Below are positions 36,216 through 50,400 of a stretch of DNA of 64,000 nucleotides, piece after piece. The DNA lies in assembly GCF_041146395.1 (NCBI RefSeq), contig NC_091009.1, forward strand, positions 2,537,501-2,601,500, read 5' to 3'. The position numbers and the translations under genes were made by a program. Below the pieces are notes generated by a model. That model worked only from the letters and a program-made list of their open reading frames with translations. It had not been told where the DNA came from and searched no databases. Every line of letters starts with the position of its first letter. The stretch's first letter is position 1. The stretch is from Eulemur rufifrons. Its lineage: Eukaryota > Chordata > Mammalia > Primates > Lemuridae.

Positions 36216-37489
36216 TGTGATAACGTTTGTATGTGCCTCCTGAAACCCAAGAAGGCTGCGACAGACATAACTATGCTGAGGAGTAGCTGACTTGGTGTTG
36301 CCTATTTTTGTTAGTGGAGACAGACAAGAAGCCATTCTTCTAAGTATCATCCCACCACCATTTTTCCATTGTTTTAAAATGCAGGGAAATTTTGCAAGTT
36401 AGCATTATAATTAGTAGCTGGAGGGTACGGGTTTTTTTTGTGTGTGGTTGATGTGGATGGGTGGGTCAGGCCCTCTGTCAGTTCACTGGTTAGTTTTTAT
36501 TATCCCCAGAGAGGAGAAGTGGGCATGTGTTTGGCAGGTGAAAAGGGCGGATTCTGTTTCAGAGAATTAATGATGATCCCCATGGTCATCCCATTCCTTT
36601 AATAATCCTTTACTTCATCAGCTGGAAATCCACCATGGTTCTATATACTCCTCTTTGCGTGGGAACAGGTAACTGGCTTGTTCCAAGAAGTATGCCGCAG
36701 AGCTTTTCAATTAACCACTACGTTGAAAATTATTTGCAGGTGTTCAGCGTTTCACCATAATTGTGATAACGTTTGTTTGTGCCTCCTGAAACCCAAGATG
36801 GCTGCCACGAACATAACGATGCTGAGGCGTAGCTGACTTGGTTTTGCCTATTTTTGTTAGTGGAGACTGACAAGAATCCATTCTTCTAAGTATCATCTCA
36901 CCATCATTTTTCCATTGTTTAAAAATGCAGTAAAATTTTGCAAGTTAGCATTACAATTAGTAGCTGGAGGCTACGGTGCTTTTTTTTTTTTTTTTTCCTG
37001 TGGGGTCAGTGTGAATGTGTTGGTCAGGCCATCTGTCAGTTCGCTGGTTTGTTTTTATTATCCCCAGAGAGGAGAAGTGGGTATTAGTATGGCAGGTGAA
37101 AACTGCGGATCTGTTTCAGAGAATTAAACAGGATCCGCATGGTAATCCCGTTCCTTTAAGAATCCTTTGCTTCATGAGCTGGGAATCCACCATGGTTCTA
37201 TATACTTCTCTATGCGTGGGCACAGGAAACTGGCTTGTTCCAAGAAGTATGCCTCAGAGCTTTTCAGTTAACCAGTATGTTGAAAATCCTTTGCAGGTTT
37301 TCAGCGTTTCACCATAATTGTGATAACGTGTGTATGTGCCTACTGAAACCAAATATGGCTGCTACGGACATAACTATGCTGAGGCGTAGCTGACTTGGTG
37401 TTGCGTATTTTTGTCAGTGGAGACTGACAAGAAGCCATTCTTCTAAGTATCATCCCACCATCATTTCTCCATTGTTTAAAAATGCAGGG

Positions 37490-39480
37490 AAATTTTGCAA
37501 ATTGGCATTATAATTAGTAGCTGGACGGTACTTTTTTTTTTTTGTGGGGTCGGTCAGGATGGGTGTTCAGGCCCTCTGTCAGATCGCTGGTTTGTTTTTA
37601 TTATCCCCAGAGAAGAATAGTGGGCATGTGTTTGGCAGCTGAAAAGTGCGGATTCTGTTTCAGAGAATTAAACAGGATCCGCATGGTCATCTCATTCCTT
37701 TAAGAATCCTTTGCTTCATCAGCTGGGATTCCACCATGTTTCTATATACTCCTCTATGCATGGGCACAGGTACCTGGCTTGTTACAAGAAGTATGCTGGA
37801 GAGTTTTCAAATTAACCAGTATGTGGAAAATTATTTGCAGGTTTTCAGCGTTTCACCATAATTTTGGTAACGTTTGTATGTGCCTCCTGAAACCCAAGAA
37901 GGCTGCGACGGACATAACTATGCTGAGGAGTAGCTGACTTGGTGTTGCCTATTTTTGTTAGTGGAAACAGACAAGAAGCCATTCTTCTAAGTATCATCAC
38001 ACCACCATTTTTGCATTGTTTTAAAATGCAGGGAAATTTTGCAAGTTAGCATTATAATAAGTAGCTTGGGGGTACGGTTTTTTTTTTGTGTGTGTGGTCG
38101 ATGTGGATGGGGAGGTCAGGCCCTCTGTCAGTTCGCTGGTTAGTTTTTATTATCCCCAGAGAGGAGAAGTGGGCATGTGTTTGGCAGGAGAAAAGGGCGG
38201 ATTCTGTTTCAGAGAATTAACGATGATCCCCATGGTCATCCCGTTCCTTTAATAATCCTTTACTTCATCAGCTGGAAATCCTCCATGGTTCTATATACTC
38301 CTCTTTGCGTGGGAACAGGTAACTGGCTTGTTCCATGAAGTATGCCGCAGAGCTTTTCAATTAACCACTACGTTGAAAATTACTTGCAGGTGTTCAGCGT
38401 TTCACCATAATTGTGATAACGTTTGTTTGTGCCTCCTGAAACCCAAGATGGCTGCCACGAACATAACTATGCTGAGGCCTAGCTGACTTGGTTTTGCCTA
38501 TTTTTGTTAGTGGAGACTGACAAGAATCCATTCTTCTAAGTATCCTCTCACCATCATTTTTCCATTGTTTAAAAAGGCAGGATAATTTTGCAAGTTAGCA
38601 TTATAATTAGTACCTGGAAGCTACGGTGTTTTGTTTTCTCTTTTCCTGTTGGGTCGGTGTGGATGTGTTGGTCAGGTCCTCTGTCAGTTCGCTGTTTTGT
38701 TTTTATTATCCCCAGAGAGGAGAAGTGGGTATTAGTATGGCAGGTGAAAACTGCGGATCTGTTTCAGAGAATTAAACAGGATCCGCATGGTCATCCCGTT
38801 CCTTTAAGAATCCTTTGCTTCATGAGCTGGGAATCCACCATGGTTCTATATACTTCTCTATGCGTGGGCACAGGAAACTGGCTTGTTCCAAGAAGTATGC
38901 TGGAGAGTTTTCAAATTAACCAGTACGTTGAAAATTATTTGCAGCTTTTCAGCGTTTCACCATAATTGTGATAACGTGTGTATGTGCCTACTGAAACCAA
39001 ATATAGCTGCTACGGACAGAACTATGCTGAGGCGTAGCAGACTTGGTGTTGCCTACTTTTGTCAGTGGAGACTGACAAGAAGCCATTCTTCTAAGTATCA
39101 TGCCACCATCATTTCTCCATTGTTTAAAAATGCAGGGAAACTTTGCAAATTGGCATTATAATTAGTAGCTGGAGGGTACTTTTTTTTTTGTGGGGTCGGT
39201 CAGAATGGGTGTTCAGGCCCTCTGTCAGATCGCTGGTTTGTTTTTATTATCCCCAGAGAAGAGTAGTGGGCATGTGTTTTGCAGGTGAAAAGTGCGGATT
39301 CTGTTTCAGACAATTAAACAGGATCCGCATGGTCGTGTCATTCCTTTAAGAATCCTTTGCTTCATCAGCTGGGATTCCACCATGTTTCTATATACTCCTC
39401 TATGCGTGAGCACAGGTACCTGGCTTGTTCCAAGAAGTATGCTGGAGAGTTTTCAAATTAACCAGTACGTTGAAAATTAT
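37490..39480. repeat. Three-copy duplicated module with recombinant monomer, copy 2
   Basis: This has the same private markers and the same B, C, A/B, B' order as copies 1 and 3. It lies about 4,931 bp before copy 3 (nine monomers). Confidence 0.78.
38588..38965. repeat. Recombinant A/B satellite monomer, copy 3
   Basis: It has the same switch point and interrupted T tract, with AGTACCTGGAAGC in place of AGTAGCTGGAAGC. It is followed by one B' monomer. Confidence 0.85.
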
Positions 39481-42419
39481 TTGCAGGTGTTCAGCGTTTC
39501 ACCATAATTGTGATAACGTTTGTATGTGCCTCCTGAAACCCAAGAAGGCTGCGACAGACATAACTATGCTGAGGAGTAGCTGACTTGGTGTTGCCTATTT
39601 TTGTTAGTGGAGACAGACAAGAAGCCATTCTTCTAAGTATCATCTCACCATCATTTTTCCATTGTTTAAAAATGCAGGAAAATTTTGCAAGTTAGCATTA
39701 TAATTAGTAGCTGGAGGCTACGAAGTTTTTTTTTTTTTTCCTGTGGGGTCGGTGTGGATGTGTTGGTCAGGCCCTCTGTCAGTTCGCTGGTTTGTTTTTA
39801 TTATCCCCAGAGAGGAGAAGTGGGTATTAGTATGGCAGGTGAAAACTGCGGATCTGTTTCAGAGAATTAAACAAGATCCGCATGGTAATCCCGTTCCTTT
39901 AAGAATCCTTTGCTTCATGAGCTGGGAATCCACCATGATTCTATATACTTCTCTATGCGTGGGCACAGGAAACTGGCTTGTTCCAAGAAGTATGCCTCAG
40001 AGCTTTTCAATTAACCAGTATGTTGAAAATCCTTTGCAGGTTTTCAGCGTTTCACCATAATTGTGATAACGTGTGTATGTGCCTACTGAAACCAAATATG
40101 GCTGCTACGGACATAACTATGCTGAGGCGTAGCTGACTTGGTGTTGCCTATTTTTGTCAGTGGAGACTGACAAGAAGCCATTCTTCTAAGTATCATCCCA
40201 CCATCATTTCTCCATTGTTTAAAAATGCAGGGAAATTTTGCAAATTGGCATTATAATTAGTAGCTGGACGGTACTTTTTTTTTTTGTGGGGTCGGTCAGG
40301 ATGGGTGTTCAGGCCCTCTGTCAGATCGCTGGTTTGTTTTTATTATCCCCAGAGAAGAGTAATGGGCATGTGTTAGGCAGGGGATAAGTGAGGAATCTGT
40401 TTCGGAGAATTAAACAGGATCCGCATGGTCATCTCATTCCTTTAAGAATCCTTTGCTTCATCAGCTGGGATTCCACCATGTTTCTATATACTCCTCTATG
40501 CGTGGGCAGAGGTACCTGGCTTGTTCCAAGAAGTATGCTGGAGAGTTTTCAAATTAACCAGTACGTTGAAAATTATTTTCAGGTTTTCAGCGTTTCACCA
40601 TAATTTTGATAACGTTTGTATGTGCCTCCTGAAACCCAAGAAGGCTCCGACAGACATAACTATGCTGAGGAGTAGCTGACTTGGTGTTGCCTATTTTTGT
40701 TAGTGGAGACAGACAAGAAGCCATTCTTCTAAGTATCATCTCACCACCATTTTTCCATTGTTTTAAAATGCAGGGAAATTTTGCAAGTTAGCATTATAAT
40801 TAGTAGCTGGAGGGTACGGTTTTTTTTTTTTGTGTGGTCGATGTGGATGGGGGGGTCTGGCCCTCTGTCAGTTCGCTGGTTAGTTTTTATTATAACCAGA
40901 GAGGAGAAGTGGGCATGTGTTTGGCAGGAGAAAAGGGCGGATTCTGTTTCAGAGAATTAACGATGATCCCCATGGTCATCCCGTTCCTTTAATAATCCTT
41001 TACTTCATCAGCTGGAAATCCACCATGGTTCTATATACTCCTCTTTGCGTTGGAACAGGTAACTGGCTTGTTCCAAGAAGTATGCCGCAGAGCTTTTCAA
41101 TTAACCAGCACTTTGAAAATTATTTGCAGGTGTTCAGCATTTCACCATAATTGTGATAACGTTTGTTTGTGCCTCCTGAAACCCAAGATGGCTGCCACGA
41201 ACATAACTATGCTGAGGCGTAGCTGACTTGGATTTGCCTATTTTTGTTAGTAGAGACTGACAAGAATCCATTTTTCTAAGTATCATCTCACCATCATTTT
41301 TCCATTGTTTAAAAATGCAGGATAATTTTGCAAGTTAGCATTATAATTAGTAGCTGGAGGCTACGGTGTTTTTTTTTTTTTTTTTCCTGTGGGGTCGGTG
41401 TGGATGTGTTGGTCAGGCCCTCTGTCAGTTCGCTGGTTTGTTTTTATTATCCCCAGAGAGGAGAATTGGGTATTAGTATGGCAGGTGAAAACTGCGGATC
41501 TGTTTCAGAGAATTAAACAGGATCCGCATGGAAATCCTGTTCCTTTAAGAATCCTTTGCTTCATGAGCTGGGGATCCACCATGGTTCTATATACTTCCCT
41601 ATGCGTGGGCACAGGAAACTGGCTTGTTCCAAGAAGTATGCCTCAGGGTTTTTCAATTAACCAGTATGTTGAAAATCCTTTGCAGGTTTTCAGCGTTTCA
41701 CCATAATTGTGATAACGTGTATATGTGCCTACTGAAACCAAATATGGCTGCTACGGACATAACTATGCTGAGGTGTAGCTGACTTGGTGTTGCCTATTTT
41801 TGTCAGTGGAGACTGACAAGAAGCCATTCTTCTAAGTATCATCCCACCATCATTTCTCCATTTTTTAAAAATGCAGGGAAATTTTGCAAATTGGCATTAT
41901 AATTAGTAGCTGGAGGGTACTTTTTTTTTTTTTGGGGGTCGGTCAGGATGGGTGTTCAGGCCCTCTGTCAGATCTCTGGTTTGTTTTTATTATCCCCAGA
42001 GAAGAGTAGTGGGCATGTGTTTGGCATGTGAAAAGTGCGGATTCTGTTTCAGAGAATTAAACAGGATCCGCATGGTCATCTCATTCCGTTAAGAATCCTT
42101 TGCTTCATCAGCTAGGATTCCACCATGTTTCTATATACTCCTCTATGCGTGGGCACAGGAAACTGGCTTGTTCCAAGAAGTATGCTGGAGGGTTTTCAAA
42201 TTAACCAGTACGTTGAAAATTATTTGCAGGTGTTCAGCGTTTCACCATAATTGTGATAACGTGTGTATGTGACTACTGAAAGAAAATATGGCTGCTACGG
42301 ACATAACTATGCTGAGGCGTAGCTGACTTGGTGTTGCCTATTTTTGTCAGTGGAGACTGACAAGAAGCCATTCTTCTAAGTATCATCCCACCATCATTTC
42401 TCCATTGTTTAAAAATGCA

Positions 42420-44410
42420 GGTAAATTTTGCAAATTGGCATTATAATTAGTAGCTGGACGGTACTTTTTTTTTTTTGTGGGGTCGGTCAGAATGGGTGTT
42501 CAGGCCCTCTGTCAGATCGCTGGTTTGTTTTTATTATCCCCAGAGAAGAATAGTGGGCATGTGTTTGGCATGTGAAAAGTGCGGATTCTGTTTCAGAGAA
42601 TTAAACAGGATCCGCATGGTCATCTCATTCCTTTAAGAATCCTTTGCTTCATCAGCTGGGATTCCACCATGTTTCTATATACTCCTCTATGCATGGGCAC
42701 AGGTACCTGGCTTGTTACAAGAAGTATGCTGGAGAGTTTTCAAATTAACCAGTATGTGGAAAATTATTTGCAGGTTTTCAGCGTTTCACCATAATTTTGG
42801 TAACGTTTGTATGTGCCTCCTGAAACCCAAGAAGGCTGCGACGGACATAACTATGCTGAGGAGTAGCTGACTTGGTGTTGCCTATTTTTGTTAGTGGAAA
42901 CAGACAAGAAGCCATTCTTCTAAGTATCATCACACCACCATTTTTCCATTGTTTTAAAATGCAGGGAAATTTTGCAAGTTAGCATTATAATAAGTAGCTG
43001 GAGGGTACGGTTTTTTTTTTGTGTGTGGTCGATGTGGATGGGGGGGTCAGGCCCTCTGTCAGTTCGCTGGTTAGTTTTTATTATAACCAGAGAGGAGAAG
43101 TGGGCATGTGTTTGGCAGGAGAAAAGGGCGGATTCTGTTTCAGAGAATTAACGATGATCCCCATGGTCATCCCGTTCCTTTAATAATCCTTTACTTCATC
43201 AGCTGGAAATCCTCCATGGTTCTATATACTCCTCTTTGCGTGGGAACAGGTAACTGGCTTGTTCCATGAAGCATGCCGCAGAGCTTTTCAATTAACCACT
43301 ACGTTGAAAATTACTTGCAGGTGTTGAGCGTTTCACCATAATTGTGATAACGTTTGTTTGTGCCTCCTGAAACCCAAGATGGCTGCCACGAACATAACTA
43401 TGCTGAGGGCTAGCTGACTTGGTTTTGCCTATTTTTGTTAGTGGAGACTGACAAGAATCCATTCTTCTAAGTATCCTCTCACCATCATTTTTCCATTGTT
43501 TAAAAAGGCAGGATAATTTTGCAAGTTAGCATTATAATTAGTAGCTGGAAGCTACGGTGTTTTGTTTTCTCTTTTCCTGTTGGGTCGGTGTGGATGTGTT
43601 GGTCAGGCCCTCTGTCAGTTCGCTGTTTTGTTTTTATTATCCCCAGAGAGGAGAAGTGGGTATTAGTATGGCAGGTGAAAACTGCGGATCTGTTTCAGAG
43701 AATTAAACAGGATCCGCATGGTCATCCCGTTCCTTTAAGAATCCTTTGCTTCATGAGCTGGGAATCCACCATGGTTCTATATACTTCTCTATGCGTGGGC
43801 ACAGGAAACTGGCTTGTTCCAAGAAGTATGCTGGAGAGTTTTCAAATTAACCAGTACGTTGAAAATTATTTGCAGCTTTTCAGCGTTTCACCATAATTGT
43901 GATAACGTGTGTATGTGCCTACTGAAACCAAATATAGCTGCTACGGACAGAACTATGCTGAGGCGTAGCAGACTTGGTGTTGCCTACTTTTGTCAGTGGA
44001 GACTGACAAGAAGCCATTCTTCTAAGTATGATGCCACCATCATTTCTCCATTGTTTAAAAATGCAGGGAAACTTTGCAAATTGGCATTATAATTAGTAGC
44101 TGGAGGGTACTTTTTTTTTTTGTGGGGTCGGTCAGAATGGGTGTTCAGGCCCACTGTCAGATCGCTGGTTTGTTTTTATTATCCCCAGAGAAGAGTAGTG
44201 GGCATGTGTTTTGCAGGTGAAAAGTGCGGATTCTGTTTCAGACAATTAAACAGGATCCGCATGGTCGTGTCATTCCTTTAAGAATCCTTTGCTTCATCAG
44301 CTGGGATTCCACCATGTTTCTATATACTCCTCTATGCGTGGGCACAGGTACCTGGCTTGTTCCAAGAAGTATGCTGGAGAGTTTTCAAATTAACCAGTAC
44401 GTTGAAAATT
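42420..44410. repeat. Three-copy duplicated module with recombinant monomer, copy 3
   Basis: It has the same markers and order, with a few changes such as GGGCTAGCTGAC near 43408. Confidence 0.78.
43519..43896. repeat. Recombinant A/B satellite monomer, copy 4
   Basis: It has the same switch point and interrupted T tract, and is followed by one B' monomer. Confidence 0.85.
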
Positions 44411-47400
44411 ATTTGCAGGTGTTCAGCGTTTCACCATAATTGTGATAACGTTTGTTTGTGCCTCCTGAAACCCAAGAATGCTGCGACGGACATAACTATG
44501 CTGAGGGGTAGCTGACTTGGTGTTGCCTATTTTTGTTAATGGAGACAGACAAGAAGCCATTCTTCTAAGTATCATCACACCACCATTTTTCTATTGTTTT
44601 AAAATGCAGGGAAATTTTGCAAGTTAGCCTTATAATTAGTAGCTGGAGGGTACGGTTTTTTTGTATGTGTGGTCGATGTGGATGGGAGGGGCAGGCCCTC
44701 TGTCAGTTCGCTGGTTAGTTTTTATTATCCCCAGAGAGGAGAAGTGGGCATGTGTTTGGCAGGTGAAAAGGGCGGATTCTGTTTCAGAGAATTAACGATG
44801 ATCCCCATGCTCATCCCGTTCCTTGAATAATCCTTTACTTCTTCAGCTGGAAATCCACCATGGTTCTATATACTCCTCTTTGCGTGGGAACAGGTAACTG
44901 GCTTGTTCCAAGAAGTATGCCGCAGAGCTTTTCAATTAGCCAGTACGTTGAAAATTATTTTCAGGTGTTCAGCGTTTCACCATAATTGTGATAACGTTTG
45001 TTTGTGCCTCCTGAAACCCAAGAAGGCTGCGACGGACAGAACTATGCTGGGGAGTAGCTGACTTGGTGTTGCCTATTTTTGTTAGTGGAGACTGACAAGA
45101 AGCCATTCTTCTAAGTATCATCCCACCACCATTTTTCCATTGTTTTAAAATGCAGGGAAATTTTGCAAGTTAGCATTATAATTAGTAGCTGGAGGGTACG
45201 GTTTTTTTTTGTGTGTGTGGTCGATGTGGATGTGTTGATCAGGCCCTCTGTCAGTTCGCTGGTTAGTTTTTATTATCCCCAGAGAGGAGAAATGAGCATG
45301 TGTTTGGCAGGTGAAAAGGGCGGATTCTGTTTCAGAGAATTAACGATGATCCCCATGGTCATCCCGTTCCTTTAATAATCCTTAACTTCATCAGCTGGAA
45401 ATCCACCATGGTTCTATATACTCGTCTTTGCGTGGGAAGAGGTAAGTGGCTTGTTCCAAGAAGTATGCCGCAGAGCTTTTCAATTAACCACTATGATGAA
45501 AATTATTTGCAGGTGCTCAGCGTTTCACCATAAATGAGATAACGTTTGTTTGTGCCTCCTGAAACCCAAGAAGGCTGCGATGGACATAACTATGCTGAGG
45601 AGTAGCTGACTTGGTTTTGCCTATTTTTGTTAGTGGAGACTGACAAGAAGCCATTCTTCTAAGTATCATCCCACCACCATTTTTCCATTGTTTTAAAATG
45701 CAGGGAAATTTTGCAAGTTAGCATTATAATTAGTAGCTGGAGGGTACAGTTTTTTTTTGTGTGTGTGTGGTCGATGTGGATGGGGGGGTCAGGCCCTCTG
45801 TCAGTTCGCTGGCTAGTTTTTATTATCCCCAGAGAGGAGAGGTGGGCATGTGTTTGACAGGTGAAAAGGGCGGATTCTGTTTCAGAGATTTATCGATGAT
45901 CCCCATGGTCGTCCCGTTCCTTTAATAATCCTTTACTTCATCAGCTGGAAATCCTCCATGGTTCTATATACTCCTCTTTGCGTGGGAACAGGTAACTGGC
46001 TTGTTCCATGAAGTATGCCGCAGAGCTGTTCAATAACCACTACGTTGAAAATTACTTGCAGGTGTTCAGCGTTTCACCATAATTGTGATAACGTTTGTTT
46101 GTGCCTCCTGAAACCCAAGAAGGCTGCGACGGACATAACGATGCTGAGGCGTAGCTGACTTGGTATTGCCTATTTTTGTTAGTGGAGACTGACAAGAATC
46201 CATTCTTCTAAGTATCATCTCACCATCATTTTTCCATTGTTTAAAAATGCAGGAGAATTTTGCAAGTTAGCATTATAATTAGTAGCTGGAGGCTACGGTG
46301 TTTTTTTTTTTTTTGGTGTGGGGTCGGTGTGGATGTGTTGGTCAGGCCCTCTGTCAGTTCGCTGGTTTGTTTTTATTATCCCCAGAGAGGAGAAGTGGGT
46401 ATTACTATGGCAGGTCAAAACTGCGGATCTGTTTCAGAGAATTAAACAGGATCCGCATGGTAATCCCGTTCCTTTAAGAATCCTTTGCTTCATGAGCTGG
46501 GAATCCACCATGATTCTATATACTTCTCTATGCGTGGGAACAGGTAACTGGCTTGTTCCAAGAAGTATGCCGCAGGGCTTTTCAATTAACCAGTACGTTG
46601 AAAATATTTGCAGGTGTTCAGCGTTTCACCATAAATGAGATAACGTTTGTTTGTGCCTCCTGAAACCCAAGAAGGCTGCGACGGACATAACTATGCCAAG
46701 GCGTAGGTGACTTGGTGTTGCCTATTTTTGTCAGTGGAGACTTACAAGAAGCCATTCTTCTAAATATCATCCCACCATCATTTCTCCATTGTTTAAAAAT
46801 GCAGGGAAATTTTGCAAATTGGCATTATAATTTATAGCTGGAGGGTACTATTTTTTTTTTTGTGGGGTCGATCAGGATGGGTGATCAGGCCCTCTGTCAG
46901 ATCGCTGGTTTGTTTTTATTATCCCAGAGAAGAGTAGTGGGCATGTGTTTGGCAGGTGAAAAGTGCGGATTCTGTTTCAGAGAATTAAACAGGATCCGCA
47001 TGGTCATCTCATTCCTTTAAGAATCCTTTGCTTCATCAGCTGGGATTCCACCATGTTTCTATATACTCCTCTATGCGTGGGCACAGGTACCTGGCTTGTT
47101 CCAAGAAGTATGCTGGAGAGTTTTCAAATTAACCAGTACGTTGAAAATTATTTGCAGGTTTTCAGGGTTTCACCATAATTTTGATAACGTTTGTATGTGC
47201 CTCCTGAAACCCAAGAAGGCTGCGACGGACATAACTATGCTGAGGAGTAGCTGACTTGGTGTTGCCTATTTTTGTTAGTGGAGACAGACAAGAAGCCATT
47301 CTTCTAAGTATCATCCCACCACCATTTTTCCATTGTTTTAAAAGGCAGGGAAATTTTGCAAGTTAGCATTATAATTAGTAGCTGGAGGGTACGGTTATTT

Positions 47401-50400
47401 TTTGTGTGTGGTCGATGTGGATGGGGGGGGGCAGGCCCTCTGTCAGTTCGCTGGTTAGTTTTTATTATCCCCAGAGAGGAGAAGTGGGCATGTGTTTGGA
47501 AGGTGAAACGGACGGATGCTGTTTCAGAGAATTAACGATGATCCCCATGGTCATCCCGTTCCTTTAATAATCCTTTACTTCATCAGCTGGAAATCCACCA
47601 TGGTTCTATATACTCCTCTTTGTGTCGGAACAGGTAACTGGCTTGTTCCAAGAAGTATGCCGCAGAGCTTTTCAATTAACCACTACGTTGAAAATTATTT
47701 GCAGGTGTTCAGCATTTCACCATAATTGTGATAACGTTTGTTTGTGCCTCCTGAAACCCAAGAAGGCTGCGATGGACATAACTATGCTGAGGAGTAGCTG
47801 ACTTGTTGTTGCCTATTTTTTTTGGTGGAGACTAACAAGAAGCCATTCTTCTAAGTATCATCCCACCACCATTTTTCCATTGTTTTAAAATGCAGGGAAA
47901 TTTTGCAAGTTAGCATTATAATTAGTAGCTGGAGGGTACGGTATTTTTTTTTGTGTGGTCGATGTGGATGGGGGGGTCAGGCCCTCTGTCAGTTCGCTGG
48001 TTAGTTTTTATTATCCCCAGAGAGAAGAAGTGGGCATGTGTTTGGCAGGTGAAAAGGGCGGATTCTGTTTCAGAGAATTAACGATTATCCCCATGGTCAT
48101 CCCTTTCCTTTAATAATCCTTTACTTCATCAGCTGGAAATCCACCATGTTTCTATATACTCCTCTTTGCGTGGGAACAGGTAACTGGCTTGTTCCAAGAA
48201 GTATGCCGCAGAGCTTTTCAATTAACCACTACGTTGAAAATTATTTGCAGGTGTTCAGCATTTCACCATAATTGTGATAACGTTTGTTTATGCCTCCTGA
48301 AACCCAAGATGGCTGCCACGAACATAAGTATGCTGAGGCGTAGCTGACTTGGTTTTGCCTATTTTTGTTAGTGGAGACTGACAAGAATCCATTCTTCTAA
48401 GTATCATCTCACCATCATTTTTCCATTGTTTAAAAATGCAGGAAAATTTTGCAAGTTAGCATTATAATTAGTAGCTGGAGGCTGCGGTGTTGTTTTTTTT
48501 TTTTCCTGTGGGGTCGGTGTGGATGTGTTGGTCAGGCTCTCTGTCAGTTCGCTGGTTTGTTTTTATTATCCCCAGAGAGGAGAAGTGGGTATTAGTATGG
48601 CAGGTGAAAACTGCGGATCTGTTTCAGAGAATTAAACAGGATCCGCATGGTAATCCCGTTCCTTTAAGAATCCTTTGCTTCATGAGCTGGGAATCCACCA
48701 TGGTTCTATATACTTCTCTATGCGTGGGCACAGGAAACTGGCTTGTTCCAAGAAGTATGCCTCAGAGCTATTCAATTAACCAGTATGTTGAAAATCCTTT
48801 GCAGGTTTTCAGCGTTTCACCATAATTGTGATAACGTGTGTATGTGCCTACTGAAACCAAATATGGCTGCTACGGACATAACTATGCCGAGGCGTAGCTG
48901 ACTTGGTGTTGCCCATTTTTGTCAGTAGAGACTGACAAGAAGCCATTCTTCTAAGTATCATCCCACCATCATTTCTCCATTGTTTAAAAATGCAGGGAAA
49001 TTTTGCAAATTGGCATTATAATTAGTAGCTGGAGGGTACTTTTTTTTATTGTGGGATCGGTCAGGATGGGTGTTCAGGCCCTCTGTCAGATCGCTGGTTT
49101 GTTTTTATTATCCCCAGAGAAGAGTAGTGCGCATGTGTTTGGCAGGTGAAAAGTGCGGATTCTGTTTCAGAGAATTAAACAGGATCCGCATGGTCATCTC
49201 TTTCCTTTAAGAATCCTTTGCTTCATTAGCTGAGATTCCACCATGTTTCTATATACTCCTCTATGCGTGGGCACAGGTACCTGGCTTGTTCCAAGAAGTA
49301 TGCTGGAGAGTTTTCAAATTAACCAGTACGTTGAAAATTATTTGCAGGTGTTCAGCATTTCACCATAATTTTGATAACGTTTGTATGTGCCTCCTGAAAC
49401 CCAAGAAGGCTGCGACGGACATAACTATGCTGAGGAGTAGCTGACTTGGTGTTGCCTATTTTTGTTACTGGAGACAGACAAGAAGCCATTCTTCTAAGTA
49501 TCATCTCACCACCATTTTTCCATTGTTTTAAAATGCAGGGAAATTTTGCAAGTTAGCATTATAATTAGTAGCTGGAGGGTACGGTTTTTTTTTGTGTGTG
49601 TGGTCTATGTGGATGGGAGGGTCAAGCCCTCTGTCAGTTCGCTGGTTAGTTTTTATTATCCCAAGAGAGGAGAAGTGGGCATGTGTTTGGAAGGTGAAAA
49701 GGGTGGATTCTGTTTCAGAGAATTAACGATGATCCCCATGGTCATCCCGTTCCTTTAATAATGCTTCTACTTCATCAGCTGGAAATCCACCATGGTTCTA
49801 TATACTCCTCTTTGCGTGGGAACAGGTAACTGGCTTGTTCCAAGAAGTATGCCGCAGAGTTTTCAATTAACCACTACGTTGTAAATTATTTGCACGTGTT
49901 CAGCGTTTCACCATAATTGTGATAACGTTTGTTTGTGCCTCCTGAAACCCAAGATGGCTTCCACGAACATAAGGATGCTGAGGCGTAGCTGACTTGGTTT
50001 TGCCTATTTTTGTTAGTGGAGACTGACAAGAATCCATTCTTCTAAGTATCATCTCACCATCATTTTTCCATTATTTAAAAATGCAGGAAAATTTTGCAAG
50101 TTAGCATTATAATTAGTAGCTGGAGGATACGGTGTTTTTTTTTTTTTTTTTTTTTCCTGTGGGGCCGGTGTGGGAGTGTTGGTCAGGCCCTCTGTCAGTT
50201 CGCTGGTTTGTTTTTAATATCCCCAGAGAGGAGAAGTGGGTATTAGTATAGCAGGTGAAAACTGCAGATCTGTTTCAGAGAATTAAACAGGATCCGCATG
50301 GTAATCCCGTTCCTTTAAGAATCCTTTGCTTCATGAGCTGGGAATCCACCATGGTTCTATATACTTCTCTATGCGTGGGCACAGGAAACTGGCTTGTTCC

